A stretch of DNA of 48,532 nt from Simkaniaceae bacterium (GCA_026708385.1 JAPOVA010000038.1:11722-60253), one strand, 5' to 3'; numbered from the stretch's first letter, positions 16,301 to 25,223 are shown. Numbers and translations: made by a program. Notes: a model not told the origin generated them from the letters alone.

Positions 16301-17097
16301 TAGGGGAAGAGGAGAAAGAATGTGCCACTCCCCCCACCGCATCTTCTTTTCTTTCTCGGGACGAGATGTTAAGGGCGGAAAAAGAGCTTCTCGGATTCTA
16401 CCTCACGGGCCATCCGACGGATGCATATAAACCCCTTTTATCACAACTCGGACCGACGCCCCTTCGCGACACGGCAAAACTTGTCCCGAACACCGTTTTT
16501 AAGGCGGCCTGTATCATCGATGGTGTTAAGATCAAGGTATCGGCTAAAACGCAGCGTAAGTTTGCCATCCTCACCATCAGCGACGGAGCGGATCGGGCGG
16601 AAGTACCTGCGTGGTCCGATATCTACGAGCAACATACCGACCTTTTGCGTGAAAACGGACTCCTTCTCGCCATCTTGCAGGTAGTAGCGGTACGGGGAGA
16701 GGGTACCGGCAAACTGCGCCTGTTGGCTTTGGAAGATCTCACTCTTTTTGATGAAGGGCAAGTCAATCGGTTCAACAATATGTTCGAACAAATCCGTCAA
16801 AGTGCTTCGATGCGGAATGCAAGAAAGGAAAGGGAGGGCAAAAACGTAAAGGAGAAAGAAAAAATACTTACCCTAAAGTTAATTATGCAAGAGATCCGGT
16901 TCAGCCATATCGTCACTTTACAACGTCTGTTGCAAACCTTTCCCGGCTCCTCTCCCGTATCAATCGATTTTGAGGAAGAAGGGGAACGGGTGGGGACGAT
17001 CGAAATCGACGGTCGGCGGGGGGTCTCCGAAGGGGAGGAGCTAAAAAAAAGTTTACGCAAACTCTCTTTTATTCACTCCTTTTCTTTTGGTGCCTAA
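13381..17097 (+). CDS. dnaE: DNA polymerase III alpha subunit
   Basis: 1238 residues, full length for a chlamydial DnaE. Domains in order: PHP (1–270), palm with GPGRGSGAGSL and the catalytic pair in PDIDVD (about 459–464), third Asp in KIDFLG (about 613), fingers with QGIFQFESSGM and YRPGPMEMIP, a helix-hairpin-helix-like region (GIKGVGRG), an OB-fold with KRKFAILTISDG-type sequence (about 1055–1075) and a C-terminal tail. It is the chromosomal replicase subunit. Oddity: the PHP metal-binding HxHS is VRSQYS here, and the usual TDHGN is TDFYN, so the metal ligands at both sites are lost and this domain is probably structural only. It starts one base after the uhpC stop. Confidence 0.97.
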   Translation: MGPIPLRVRSQYSVLRGTASIPALVAKAKEYALPALALTDFYNLFGTVEFFKECGKEGIKPVIGIEIAVAPRSRLHKKRVPDHPPGYPLLLLARDKKGYRNLCKIASVASVEGFYYTPRVDRETLEAHAEGLICISGTPESRIGRMILRDEKEDLEAEIEWSRSTYGERFYFELQRHRMTADAIKKGGIDQESWIYGEYRRRIASEEKIMETLSDLSSSRGIPYIVSNDIRYLQRDDWKAHEILMNIGTGEPVETVRRDQYGREIGRTPNPKRKVTFTHEMYFKSPDQMATLFTDRKEGIENTEKIAEECNVELDFTTRYYPVFVPPGSEGKRLSEEERIRLAERFLIRLCKEKIPERYGAKQLSEVRKNYPDEDPSDVIAKRLETEFHIISSKGMCDYILIVYDFVAWAKSRDIPVGPGRGSGAGSLILYLIGITDIEPLRFNLFFERFINPERTSYPDIDVDICMERRPEVIEYTLNKYGRDKVAQIITFGRMKAKMAIRDVGRVLDVPLTKVNAIVGLIPDELDITIDKALTADPELQESASCDKEVGTVLAFARKLEGSIRNTGVHAAGIIISGDPLTDHIPVCLPKGADLIVTQYSMKSVEAVGMLKIDFLGLKTLTSIRKTVDAIATSSGKKIRIADLPLDDRATFDLLNRGHTQGIFQFESSGMQELIAQLHIDTFEEIIAVSALYRPGPMEMIPSFINRKHGKENIETDHPLMEEIIRETYGIIVYQEQVMQIARTLAGYSLGEGDILRRAMGKKDREEMLKQREAFISGAIRRSIDEKTATTIFDKIEKFASYGFNKSHATAYGFLSYVTAYLKANYPKEWLAALMTCDGSDMAKTTKHIRDASGTGIDILPPDLNESGSEFVATVKGIRFAMSGIKGVGRGVTEAIVRERERAGPFRSLYDVITRVKPSVITKKATEHLIKAGAFDFTKRKRAELLTAIEPVFREAKRRQRDRDKGIIDFLSLIGEEEKECATPPTASSFLSRDEMLRAEKELLGFYLTGHPTDAYKPLLSQLGPTPLRDTAKLVPNTVFKAACIIDGVKIKVSAKTQRKFAILTISDGADRAEVPAWSDIYEQHTDLLRENGLLLAILQVVAVRGEGTGKLRLLALEDLTLFDEGQVNRFNNMFEQIRQSASMRNARKEREGKNVKEKEKILTLKLIMQEIRFSHIVTLQRLLQTFPGSSPVSIDFEEEGERVGTIEIDGRRGVSEGEELKKSLRKLSFIHSFSFGA

Positions 17098-17136
17098 TCG
17101 TGTATACTGAGGCCATTTTCCGGTCAGCGGAACCGA

Positions 17137-18102
17137 ATGATGATTTTTTCATGGAGAAAACGGACGGTCGTCACGATCGCAACTTGCCTTATGTTCGTCG
17201 GTGCCCCGGGGACGACCCCGACGGCCAACCCCTTTGATCCGGAGACGAGGGCGAGCTTTTCCGCCTCCGATCGGTACGATGCGGTGTTGCTCCATCTGCG
17301 GAAGGGAGAGTGGAAAAAATTACTTTGGGAAGGGGAGATGCTGTTGCAGGATTTTCCCGACAGCACCTACGCGCAAGAAGCTCGGTACTACATGGGAATA
17401 GCTCTTTTCGAAAACGCCGACTATGCCATGGCCCGGCGTCGCTTTTCGGAATATCTGCAAGGAAATTCTTCGCCCCGGTTTTTTGAGGAGGCGATTCGGT
17501 ACGAGTTCCGGATCGCACAGCGCCTCCGAGAGGGTGCACGACGCCGTCTTTTCGGTGCGCGGGGCATGCCCAAGTGGGTGCACGGTTATGAAGATGCCGT
17601 CGAGATCTTTGATGAGGTCATCGCCGCCTTCCCCAGAAGTGACCTGGCGGCCGAGTCCCTTCACGGAAAAGCCTCTCTACTCGCCGAGCTCAAAGAGTAC
17701 GAAAAGAGTATCGAAGCCTACCGGACACTGATTCGCCGTTTTCCGATCCACACCCTCGCTCCCGAAAGCTATCTCGGTATTGCCGACGTCTACCTTCTCA
17801 AATTCCGAAAAGCCCCCTCAAGCCACCACTCCATAGATGCGGCAGAGATCAACGTACGCAAATTCCGAGCCCACTTTCCGGGAGAACCCCGTCTGAAAGG
17901 GGCGGAGCAAAAATTGGCGGAGATGCGGAACATCATGGCCGCAGATCTTCTCGAAACGGGCGATTTCTATAAAAAGACACATCATCCCGAAGCCGCTGTC
18001 GTGTACTACCGGACGGTTTTACGCAAATATCCCGACACGAAGGCTGCGGAGCGTGCCCGAAAAGAGGTAGCCACATCAAAAGAACAGGGATCCCGAGCCT
18101 GA
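17137..18102 (+). CDS. Exported TPR protein, BamD-like
   Basis: 321 residues. The N-terminus MMIFSWRKRTVVTIATC plus a hydrophobic run to about residue 25 is a signal sequence; no clear lipobox Cys follows, unlike BamD. Residues 45–320 are TPR-like helix pairs: LLHLRKGEWKKLLWEGEMLL, ARYYMGIALFENADYAMARR, AAESLHGKASLLAELKEYEKS and AAVVYYRTVLRKYPDTKAAE. The pattern fits the outer-membrane lipoprotein/BamD and tetratricopeptide group. It follows dnaE by 39 bases and overlaps the LptE-like gene, the position of CT547 in Chlamydia as I recall. A role in outer-membrane assembly is inferred from context. Confidence 0.75.
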   Translation: MMIFSWRKRTVVTIATCLMFVGAPGTTPTANPFDPETRASFSASDRYDAVLLHLRKGEWKKLLWEGEMLLQDFPDSTYAQEARYYMGIALFENADYAMARRRFSEYLQGNSSPRFFEEAIRYEFRIAQRLREGARRRLFGARGMPKWVHGYEDAVEIFDEVIAAFPRSDLAAESLHGKASLLAELKEYEKSIEAYRTLIRRFPIHTLAPESYLGIADVYLLKFRKAPSSHHSIDAAEINVRKFRAHFPGEPRLKGAEQKLAEMRNIMAADLLETGDFYKKTHHPEAAVVYYRTVLRKYPDTKAAERARKEVATSKEQGSRA

Positions 18103-18704
18103 CACTTCGGTTCGTCGTATTGTCTCTCCTCCCGTTTGCCGGTTGCGGATACCGTCCGAGCACCCCCTTCCCCCTTTCCGAGAAAGCCCTCAGCCCCTCT
18201 CATACGATCCGTGTTACCAAAATTGCGGGAGACGACGAGGGTAAACTGGCCGAAGCCCTTATCCGGGAGATCGGATTTTCCGGTATCCTTTCCTACTCCG
18301 AGGAGGGGGATCTCACCCTCAGCGCGACGATCATCCGGAATGAGACGACACACATCGGATGGCGCTATGACAGAGATGCGAAAACGGGTGCCCGGATCAA
18401 CCGTCTCGTACCCGACGAAGGGCGTCAATCGGTCACGATCCGGTTCTCACTCCTCTCTACCGAGACCGGCGAAAGGGTGTACGGCCCCTTTGAAACGGAA
18501 GGGCGCAGCCATTTCGACTTCATTGACGCGAACTCTCCTCAGGACGCATCCTTTTTCGACGGGAGAGGGGTAAGGGGGTCCACCCTCTCCTTCTCCATGG
18601 GTCAACTCGACTCTCGGGAGGGCGCACGGGAGAACAATCTGTCGTACCTCTATCAAAAAATCGCCTACGAGATGGTAAGGGGAATGGAACATCTCTCTCG
18701 TTAA
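18099..18704 (+). CDS. LptE-like outer-membrane lipoprotein
   Basis: About 201 residues. A lipoprotein signal is clear: LRFVVLSLLPFAGC then GYRPS. For the signal to be complete translation must begin before the in-frame TTG at 18120, and there is no ATG or GTG; a CTG at 18099 overlapping the stop of the TPR gene, with AGGGA 8 bases upstream, fits best. The body contains LAEALIREIGFSG, LTLSATIIRNE, IGWRYDRD and a VTIRFSLLSTETGERVYGP strand pattern, typical of LptE/RlpB-like proteins that plug the LPS translocon LptD. Context (after a BamD-like gene, CT548-like position) supports the call. The family level is inferred. Confidence 0.65.
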   Translation: MTLRFVVLSLLPFAGCGYRPSTPFPLSEKALSPSHTIRVTKIAGDDEGKLAEALIREIGFSGILSYSEEGDLTLSATIIRNETTHIGWRYDRDAKTGARINRLVPDEGRQSVTIRFSLLSTETGERVYGPFETEGRSHFDFIDANSPQDASFFDGRGVRGSTLSFSMGQLDSREGARENNLSYLYQKIAYEMVRGMEHLSR

Positions 18705-19468
18705 TCGACGATGCGAAAAAACATCTTGGCATTACGTGAGGTAACGGTGGCTACCTCCTCCAAGGAGAGGCCTTTCACCGTAGCCAGCTCCTCGGCAACT
18801 CTCACGAGAAAGCTCGGTTCGTTCGACTTCCCCCTCTTTCCTTCGGGGGCAAGGTAGGGCGTGTCGGTTTCGATCACCATCCGCTCAAGGGGAGCCGAAC
18901 GGGCCGTTTCGCGAAGAGCAACCGACTTTTTAAAGGTGACGATCCCGCTAAAAGAGAGATACCATCCCCTTTCCAAAGCCCTTTTTGCCTCATCCGCAGT
19001 GCCCGTGAAGCAATGCAACATAAGGGGGCGATCCGGGTAGTGCTCTTCGGTTAGGGCAAAGAGATCGTCAAATGCCTCACGACAATGGATAACGACGGGT
19101 AGGTCGACCTCCACGGCCAGCCGGAGATAGCGAATCAGAAAATGCTTTTGTAGCTCCTTGGGCGATAGGGTATGATGATAGTCGAGGCCGGTTTCTCCGA
19201 TCGCCACCGACTTTCCCTCCCTTGCCATCCGCTCGAAGGTTGCAAAGTCGGCCTCTCCCCTCTCCGCCACGTCATGGGGCGTCGTCGCTCCCACGTTGTA
19301 AATCTGCTTTACATCCTCACGAAGAGCGATGCCTCTCCGCAAAGAGGGTTCGTCGGTACAGATGTTCACGATCGTATCGATCCGCGCCGACCGAGCCCTC
19401 TCCAACACCTCGGGGAGGAGGGGGAAGACGGAATCGCAGGTCAGATGGGCATGAGCATCGCAAAACAT
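18701..19468 (-). CDS. tatD: TatD-family metal-dependent DNase
   Basis: 255 residues. ATG at 19468 is chosen because the protein then begins MFCDAHAHLT, where TatD proteins start; the open frame extends further upstream without similarity. Metal-binding features of the TIM barrel are present: DAHAH near the N-terminus, a GETGLDYH block (about 90–97), VVIHCREAF (about 125–133), LMLHCFTG and ETDTPYLAPEGKRGKSNEP near the end. TatD acts as a 3'-5' exonuclease on damaged DNA. The gene converges with the LptE-like gene (stops overlap by 4 bases) and diverges from the OPT transporter across about 105 bases. Confidence 0.9.
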   Translation of the reverse strand: MFCDAHAHLTCDSVFPLLPEVLERARSARIDTIVNICTDEPSLRRGIALREDVKQIYNVGATTPHDVAERGEADFATFERMAREGKSVAIGETGLDYHHTLSPKELQKHFLIRYLRLAVEVDLPVVIHCREAFDDLFALTEEHYPDRPLMLHCFTGTADEAKRALERGWYLSFSGIVTFKKSVALRETARSAPLERMVIETDTPYLAPEGKRGKSNEPSFLVRVAEELATVKGLSLEEVATVTSRNAKMFFRIVD

Positions 19469-19573
19469 ACCCCCCGATCTTACGATTTCACCCCTGATTT
19501 CGGCCACAACAAAGTTGACTTGCCCCACATGACCCCGGTAGACTCCGGCGTGACGAAGTAAGCAAGACCCGGT

Positions 19574-21457
19574 ATGTCCGAACCCCCCCCCTTCACCCCT
19601 TTCGTGCCCTCTTCGGAGAGGCAGAGAGAGCTCTCTTGGCGGGCGACCGTGCTGGGAATGATCCTGAGCATTTTTTTCGCCGCGGGCAATGCCTACTTGG
19701 GGCTCAGGGTGGGAACTACCATTTCCGCCTCCATTCCCGCGGCCGTCATGTCCATGGCCATCCTGCGCCTCTTTTTTCGGAACGTGACCATATTGGAAAA
19801 CAACATCGTCCAAACCATGGCTGCCGTGGGGGAAGGGTTGACGGCGGGGATTATATTCACCATTCCGGCTCTCTTCCTCATGGGATATCGCCCCCCCGTT
19901 TTCCATATCTTCCTCCTCTCCCTGCTGGGAGGAGTTTTGGGGATCCTCTTCATGATTCCGATGCGACGCTACATCATTGTGAAAGAACACGGCATCCTCC
20001 CTTTCCCGGAGGGAACCGCTTGCGCCGAAATCTTAAAAGCCGGGGAAAAGAGTCAACCCAATGCCCTCTTAGCCGTTTACGGCGTCCTCACGGGAGTTCT
20101 GTACAAGACGTGCAACAGTGCGTTTTACTGGTGGAACGAAACGATTACCCTCGTCGTGAACAAGGCGCAGGGGTTCGTCTTTGCCTTGGACGGCACACCC
20201 TCTCTTTTGGGGGTGGGGTACATTGTCGGGCCGAGGATCTCCGCTCTCATCTTGTCGGGAGGAGCACTCGGCTGGTGGGTGTTGATCCCCCTGATCAAAA
20301 AATTCGCCGTGAGCACCGATCCCATCTTTCCCGGAGCCGTTCCCGTCAGCCGGATGACCCCTACCGATATCTGGTCCGACTACATCCGCTACATAGGTGC
20401 GGGAACGGTCGCCGCCGGGGGCATCATCACCCTCTTTCGTATTGCTCCGGTCATACGAAAGATCGTCCTCGAAACGGTCCGGGAAAGTCTCCACCTCATC
20501 CGGATGAAAAGGCGAGATATCGAACGGACCGATCAGGACATCTCTCTGGCCTACCTCCTTCTGGGTTCCATCGCCATCATCATTGCGCTATGGGCCTTTC
20601 CCGGTTTCCACCTAAACGTCGTCACGATCATCTTGTTGACCGTCTTAGGCCTCTTTTTCGTAGCCGTCATCTCCATTACGGTCGGCATCGTCGGAAGTTC
20701 TTCGTGTCCCGTATCGGGATCGACGATCACCACATTGCTCATTACCTGTCTCGTCCTCCTCGGCCTGGGTCAAACCGATCGCGTCCACCTCATAGGGGCA
20801 ATCACCATGAGCGCCGTTGCCAACATCGCCATCGCCCTGGGTTCGACCACTTCACAGGACCTCAAAACCGGGTTTCTCCTCGGGGCCACGCCACGTCTAC
20901 AACAAATTGCGGAGATCATCGGTATCTTCTTACCGGCTATTGTCGTCGGATACATCCTCTATCTCCTCGATGCCGCCTACAAGTTCGGAAGCCCCCTCCT
21001 CCCGGCCCCCCAAGCCACCCTGATCAAGTTGATTGCCGAAGGGGTGATCCAACAACAATTGCCGATCGTGTTGGTAGTCGTAGGCATCGTATTGGGCGTC
21101 CTTCTCTTTTTGATGAATGTCTCCATACTCCCCTTTGCCGTCGGACTCTACCTTCCCGTCTCTTTGAGCACGGGAATGATGGCGGGAGGCATTGTCAGCG
21201 GTATCCTATCGTTACTCTCTCGAGGTTCCCGGTCGGCGGAAAGGGGAACCCTGCTCGCATCCGGACTGGTTGCGGGAGATGCTTGCATGGGGGTCATCAT
21301 TGCCATTCTCACCGTAACCGGTATCACGGCGTCTTCCAAGCCGGCGTTCCTCGGAGACGAATTCAGTCTCGGTTTCTTCGTACTGCTTGCGATACTGTTC
21401 GGAGTCGTCACCTACAAAAAGCCCCGAAAACGGGGACGCACTCCCCCGGTTTCGTGA
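19574..21457 (+). CDS. OPT-family oligopeptide transporter
   Basis: 627 residues, about 15 membrane segments. N-terminal ELSWRATVLGMILSIFFAAG, NAYLGLRVGTTISASIPAAV, a NIVQTMAAVGEGL block and PFPEGTACAEILKAGE are characteristic of the OPT superfamily (YSL/OPT branch of bacteria). It probably imports oligopeptides or metal chelates. The next gene's GTG overlaps this stop (GTGA), so they are translationally coupled. The start ATG at 19574 has no strong ribosome site (AAGA upstream). Promoter candidates in the divergent gap are weak (TTGACT near 19523). Confidence 0.88.
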   Translation: MSEPPPFTPFVPSSERQRELSWRATVLGMILSIFFAAGNAYLGLRVGTTISASIPAAVMSMAILRLFFRNVTILENNIVQTMAAVGEGLTAGIIFTIPALFLMGYRPPVFHIFLLSLLGGVLGILFMIPMRRYIIVKEHGILPFPEGTACAEILKAGEKSQPNALLAVYGVLTGVLYKTCNSAFYWWNETITLVVNKAQGFVFALDGTPSLLGVGYIVGPRISALILSGGALGWWVLIPLIKKFAVSTDPIFPGAVPVSRMTPTDIWSDYIRYIGAGTVAAGGIITLFRIAPVIRKIVLETVRESLHLIRMKRRDIERTDQDISLAYLLLGSIAIIIALWAFPGFHLNVVTIILLTVLGLFFVAVISITVGIVGSSSCPVSGSTITTLLITCLVLLGLGQTDRVHLIGAITMSAVANIAIALGSTTSQDLKTGFLLGATPRLQQIAEIIGIFLPAIVVGYILYLLDAAYKFGSPLLPAPQATLIKLIAEGVIQQQLPIVLVVVGIVLGVLLFLMNVSILPFAVGLYLPVSLSTGMMAGGIVSGILSLLSRGSRSAERGTLLASGLVAGDACMGVIIAILTVTGITASSKPAFLGDEFSLGFFVLLAILFGVVTYKKPRKRGRTPPVS

Positions 21458-22002
21458 GAAAAAAACGGTCCCTTACCCTGATCGAAATCGCGTGCGCCCT
21501 CGGCATTTTCGCCGTACTGACGGGTGTGCTCTTTCCCCACCTCGTGGAGAGCCAAAAGCATGCGAAGAAAATCGAAAAGCAAAGGAAATGGGTCCTTTCC
21601 AAAGCGCACCTCTACTCCGGGCTTTCCGCAATTTTTGCCTATACTCCTCAGGACACACGATTTACGATCGAACGAACAGGTTCCCTTCCCCAACTCACCT
21701 TTTCCCGTATCGATGAAACAACCTTGAAGAGGAGGAGGGGGAGACTCCTGGTAAAAGAGAAAAACCTTGTTTTGGAGACGGAGCCCCTTTCCGAGGAGGA
21801 AGAAGGCACCTCGGAACTTCTTTTTGAAGGAGTGGATGACCTATCGTTCACGTGTATGGTAGCCGACGGGGAGAAAAAAAAGTGGGAAGCAAGGTCGTCG
21901 GGGGTAGAAAATACCCCCCTTTTTCTTAAAATAAAAATACGAAGCAATACCGGTAGGAAAATAAAGTTATTTTTCCACCTAATGTCAAATAATTATCCGT
22001 AA
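21454..22002 (+). CDS. Type IV pilin-like / type II secretion pseudopilin
   Basis: 182 residues from a GTG overlapping the OPT stop by 4 bases. N-terminus VRKKRSLTLIEIACALGIFA is a prepilin signal: basic leader, then the conserved Glu at position +5 of the TLIE core, then a hydrophobic helix through VLTGVLFP. The rest is polar, with KKIEKQRKWVLSKAHLYSG and several beta strands. Prepilin peptidase would process it, and it would join a type II secretion pseudopilus or a related machine. Similar genes lie near recA in Chlamydia (CT646–CT648 region) as I recall; exact orthology is not tested. Confidence 0.65.
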   Translation: MRKKRSLTLIEIACALGIFAVLTGVLFPHLVESQKHAKKIEKQRKWVLSKAHLYSGLSAIFAYTPQDTRFTIERTGSLPQLTFSRIDETTLKRRRGRLLVKEKNLVLETEPLSEEEEGTSELLFEGVDDLSFTCMVADGEKKKWEARSSGVENTPLFLKIKIRSNTGRKIKLFFHLMSNNYP

Positions 22003-22005
22003 GTC

Positions 22006-22992
22006 ATGAATTTTATCCCTCTCATATGTGTTTTCATCGTTATACTCGGTATTACTTCGATATCCTTTACGACCAAACAGCGGGGGGAAATCCGGTTGGA
22101 GAGCCTATCCGCGGGCCGAATCAGATCTCTGCGAGAGGGGCGCAACCGACGCGAAGATGAAAAGTATGTGACCGAAAGACTCGGGGATAGGGCACCGACC
22201 CGCGCCGAGAGGAAGAATCCGGCAGAATCCCGGGAACCGATTCCGGAACAAACCGGCAAACCGAAAACCTACTTCAGAATCACACAAACAGGTTCTTCCT
22301 CGGGAGCGATCAATCTACAACACATAGTTGAGGGGAGCGGGGGGTATGATCTCGATCTGCTCCGAGAAATAGCCATCGACTACCTCTTCGCCTCTTACTC
22401 TCGGCTCTCTTCCTTGTGCAGAATGGAGAAGAGGGAAGAGGCACGCGAATTGGTACGCTACCTGATCGAAGAACAACGGGGGAAAAAGGCACGAGACATA
22501 AAGGAGATCGATCGACCCCCCTTCATCGTACCCGACAGGTATCGAAAGATGCTCAGGGGGACGCGCAACATAGATTTCGAGCGGAACATAGGATATCTTC
22601 CTCTCGATCGGATCATCACGTTTACCGAAACCGACTTTGCCCCTATCCGGCTTCACTTTGCCAATCCACGCCTACTCGCCACACTCTTTTCGCAAAAAGG
22701 ATACGAAGCAATTAAAGCATACGAGTGGCCGGGGGGGAGACATCGAAACAGCGATCACACCCGGTACTCGATCACTACCCGTGCATTACGAGAGAGGCTT
22801 TCGATCGAGGCGGACGAAGACCGGATCAAGCTATTGGAAGAGGGCTATCATCTCGAAAAAAAACCGAACATACGAAGGGGCGTCGACGCAAAGACAAAAA
22901 TAGCAAGTCCCGTTCTCATACCCGCGAAGAGGAATCCGGAATCGGGGAATGTCACGAAGGATGCGAAGGGGGATGCATACAGCAATGCATAG
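22006..22992 (+). CDS. Conserved hypothetical membrane-anchored protein
   Basis: 328 residues; starts 3 bases after the pseudopilin stop, so same operon. Residues 3–22 (FIPLICVFIVILGITSISF) form a signal anchor. Residues 25–95 are very charged, 110–260 contain ordered segments (LQHIVEG, YDLDLLREIAIDYLFASY, LVRYLIEEQR, RLHFANPRLLATLFSQKG), and the tail is basic. Its place after a pseudopilin suggests a role in the same secretion apparatus, inferred from neighbourhood. It is not recognised as a named family. Its 3' end overlaps the convergent glucokinase gene by 41 bases. Confidence 0.6.
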   Translation: MNFIPLICVFIVILGITSISFTTKQRGEIRLESLSAGRIRSLREGRNRREDEKYVTERLGDRAPTRAERKNPAESREPIPEQTGKPKTYFRITQTGSSSGAINLQHIVEGSGGYDLDLLREIAIDYLFASYSRLSSLCRMEKREEARELVRYLIEEQRGKKARDIKEIDRPPFIVPDRYRKMLRGTRNIDFERNIGYLPLDRIITFTETDFAPIRLHFANPRLLATLFSQKGYEAIKAYEWPGGRHRNSDHTRYSITTRALRERLSIEADEDRIKLLEEGYHLEKKPNIRRGVDAKTKIASPVLIPAKRNPESGNVTKDAKGDAYSNA

Positions 22993-23959
22993 CTCCCAAC
23001 AAAGCCGTCTCATCATTGAGAACGAGTTTTACGGGAATCCGTTCAAGCAAACCGCGGAACCTCCCCTTTCGCAAAAATCCCTCCATAAATCCCCGCTCTT
23101 TTAGGAAAGGCAATACTCTCGGCGGAATCCCCCCTCCTATAAAAACCCCTCCCAGAGCAAAAAACTTCAAGGCGACATTTCCGGCTTCCGCACCGCAAAT
23201 CGATGCAAAAAGTTCCAGAGCCCTTACGCACGCATTCGACATACCCTTCATCCCGAGCTCTACGATGATGCGGGCTCCCCCTTCCACCTCCATCCTTCTG
23301 AGAACATCCGGGGACTCTTTTTCTCGCCCCGTATAGACCAAAAAAGCATGCAGGGAGCAGAGTCCGAGACCCGACAAGATACGCTCGTAGGAGACATGAG
23401 CAAAGCGTTTCCTGAGATATTTGAGAAGATCATCTTCCGATTCGCTTCGAGCGGCAAAGTCGGTGTGTCCCCCTTCGCAGGCAAAGGGCCTGTGCTCTTT
23501 TCCGTCGTAGTAGATTCCCGCCTCCCCCAGCCCCGTCCCTACCGACAGGATTGCCTGGTTGTTCCGGGGCTCCGGATCTCCTTTCTGTAAAACGCAGAAC
23601 TCCCCTTCGGAAAGCATCCTCAACCCGTAGGCATTGGCCTCCAAATCATTCATCAAAGAGACCGAATCGATCGCAAGCTCTCTCGATACGATCTTCGTAT
23701 CCACATCCCAAAGCAGATTCGTGGTGTGGGTTTTCCCGTGTTGCACGGGGCCCGCAATACCGAAGCAGGCAACGGAAACGGAAGGTGAAGGGGAGTCGGA
23801 CAAAAACTCTCTGACGATCGGGATGAGGCCGGCATAATTTCGGCTGGGAAATTTTTGATCCTTTATCCTCGTGATCTCCTCCCCCGCAACCGTGAAGAGA
23901 ATCAGCCGAGTATTCGTCCCTCCGATATCTCCCGCCAAATACCCCTTTTTACTCGACAT
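22952..23959 (-). CDS. glk: Glucokinase
   Basis: 335 residues. The ATG at 23959 (GGAG upstream) is chosen over an in-frame start at 24049 because the family begins near the phosphate loop. Motifs: YLAGDIGGTNTRLILF (ATP phosphate-1), NDLEANAYGL (catalytic Asp), LSVGTGLGEA, CEGGHTDFAA (glucose-binding ExGH, typical of the E. coli Glk group) and GGVFIGGGIPPRV (adenosine site). It phosphorylates free glucose to glucose-6-phosphate. Together with uhpC the cell can use both free and phosphorylated glucose. Chlamydiaceae lack a glucokinase while environmental chlamydiae have one, which places this genome outside that family. Confidence 0.9.
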   Translation of the reverse strand: MSSKKGYLAGDIGGTNTRLILFTVAGEEITRIKDQKFPSRNYAGLIPIVREFLSDSPSPSVSVACFGIAGPVQHGKTHTTNLLWDVDTKIVSRELAIDSVSLMNDLEANAYGLRMLSEGEFCVLQKGDPEPRNNQAILSVGTGLGEAGIYYDGKEHRPFACEGGHTDFAARSESEDDLLKYLRKRFAHVSYERILSGLGLCSLHAFLVYTGREKESPDVLRRMEVEGGARIIVELGMKGMSNACVRALELFASICGAEAGNVALKFFALGGVFIGGGIPPRVLPFLKERGFMEGFLRKGRFRGLLERIPVKLVLNDETALLGAMHCCMHPPSHPS

Positions 23960-24119
23960 CTTGCTCCGCCTCATACAATACGACGCCTCCTCCGATATAG
24001 GGAAAAGTCGATTTCCGGGCAATTCGTACTTGCCGTTAACGTCGAACATCCCCTAACATGACCGGCACCGGACGGTAGCTCCGGTTGCACACGTAACACC
24101 GAGGATCCGAGGTTTTCCC

Positions 24120-25178
24120 ATGTCCGATTCGCGCGAAAATTCCGCAAAACAGAAAGCTCTTCGGCTGGCCATAGAACATATCGAAAAACAGTTCGGAGAG
24201 GGTGCCGTGATGTCCTTGGGTCGTCACTCCTCCAAGAGACGGATCGACACGATCCCCACAGGAGTCGTCTCCATCGATGTGGCTTTGGGAATCGGAGGCA
24301 TGCCACGGGGACGCATCATCGAAATCTACGGACCCGAGTCATCCGGAAAGTCGACTTTGGCAACACATGTCGTTGCCGGTTGCCAAAAACGGGGAGGAAC
24401 CGCAGCCTACATCGATGCCGAGCATGCTCTGGACCCCGCCTATGTTTCGACGATAGGTGTCAATCTCGAAGAACTGATGATCTCTCAGCCCGATTCCGGA
24501 GAAGATGCCCTCAACATTGCCGAGATGCTTGCCCGTTCGGGTGCGGTCGACCTTATCGTCATCGACTCGGTAGCGGCACTTGTGCCCAAATCGGAGCTGG
24601 AAGGAGAGATCGGGGACACCCACGTCGGCCTACAAGCGCGCCTTATGTCCCAGGCATTGAGAAAACTCACGGCAACCCTCTCCAAGAGCGGGACCTGTGC
24701 CATATTCATCAACCAGATCCGTGAAAAGATCGGCGTGATGTTCGGTAGCCCGGAGACTACGACGGGAGGGAGGGCCCTCAAGTTCTACGCTTCGATCCGG
24801 ATCGATATCCGCCGTATTGCATCCATCAAGGGGCCCGATAATGTCGATATCGGAAATCGAGTCAAGGTAAAAGTGGTGAAAAACAAGCTGGCACCCCCCT
24901 TCCGTACGGCCGAATTCGATATTCTCTTCAAAGAGGGAATCTCCAAGACGGGTTCTTTGATCGATCTCGGCGTCGATCTCGGGATCATCGAGAAAAAGGG
25001 TTCCTGGTACGGTTATAAAGGCGATAAGCTGGGACAGGGGAAAGAGAGCACGCGAGAGGTGATCAAGTCGCGCGCCGATTTGGCGCAAGAGCTCGAAGCT
25101 CGCATCTTGGCGAAAATGGCACCCGACACCGTTCCGGGGAGAGTCGAAGAGGCTTCTCAGAGTGCAACACCCGCCTAG
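24120..25178 (+). CDS. recA: Recombinase A
   Basis: 352 residues, standard length. Walker [10 protein letters not shown] (about 71–79), [10 protein letters not shown], Walker [11 protein letters not shown], loop L1 region [33 protein letters not shown] (L2 region) and [12 protein letters not shown] are all present. It performs homologous pairing and strand exchange. The start ATG has no strong ribosome site. No LexA-type operator was seen upstream. It lies divergent from glk; a 14-bp palindrome follows the gene (25210–25223). Confidence 0.97.
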   Translation: MSDSRENSAKQKALRLAIEHIEKQFGEGAVMSLGRHSSKRRIDTIPTGVVSIDVALGIGGMPRGRIIEIYGPESSGKSTLATHVVAGCQKRGGTAAYIDAEHALDPAYVSTIGVNLEELMISQPDSGEDALNIAEMLARSGAVDLIVIDSVAALVPKSELEGEIGDTHVGLQARLMSQALRKLTATLSKSGTCAIFINQIREKIGVMFGSPETTTGGRALKFYASIRIDIRRIASIKGPDNVDIGNRVKVKVVKNKLAPPFRTAEFDILFKEGISKTGSLIDLGVDLGIIEKKGSWYGYKGDKLGQGKESTREVIKSRADLAQELEARILAKMAPDTVPGRVEEASQSATPA

Positions 25179-25209
25179 TGCTCCCGTGGTGCAATACGTA
25201 CTTTGCGGG

Positions 25210-25223
25210 TTATCGGCCGATAA
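25210..25223. promoter_or_regulatory. 14-bp perfect palindrome after recA
   Basis: TTATCGGCCGATAA is a perfect inverted repeat without a following T run. It could be a protein-binding site or a weak end-of-transcript structure. Confidence 0.3.

Noticed and set aside
19469-19990. N-terminal extension of the TatD frame
   Set aside because: The extension is Gly/Glu/His-rich low complexity and antisense to the OPT gene; TatD similarity begins at ATG 19468.
19636-21453. Large frame (788 codons) overlapping the OPT transporter
   Set aside because: The part inside the OPT gene is a shadow frame rich in Arg, His and Pro; only its last 182 codons (21454–22002) are a real gene.
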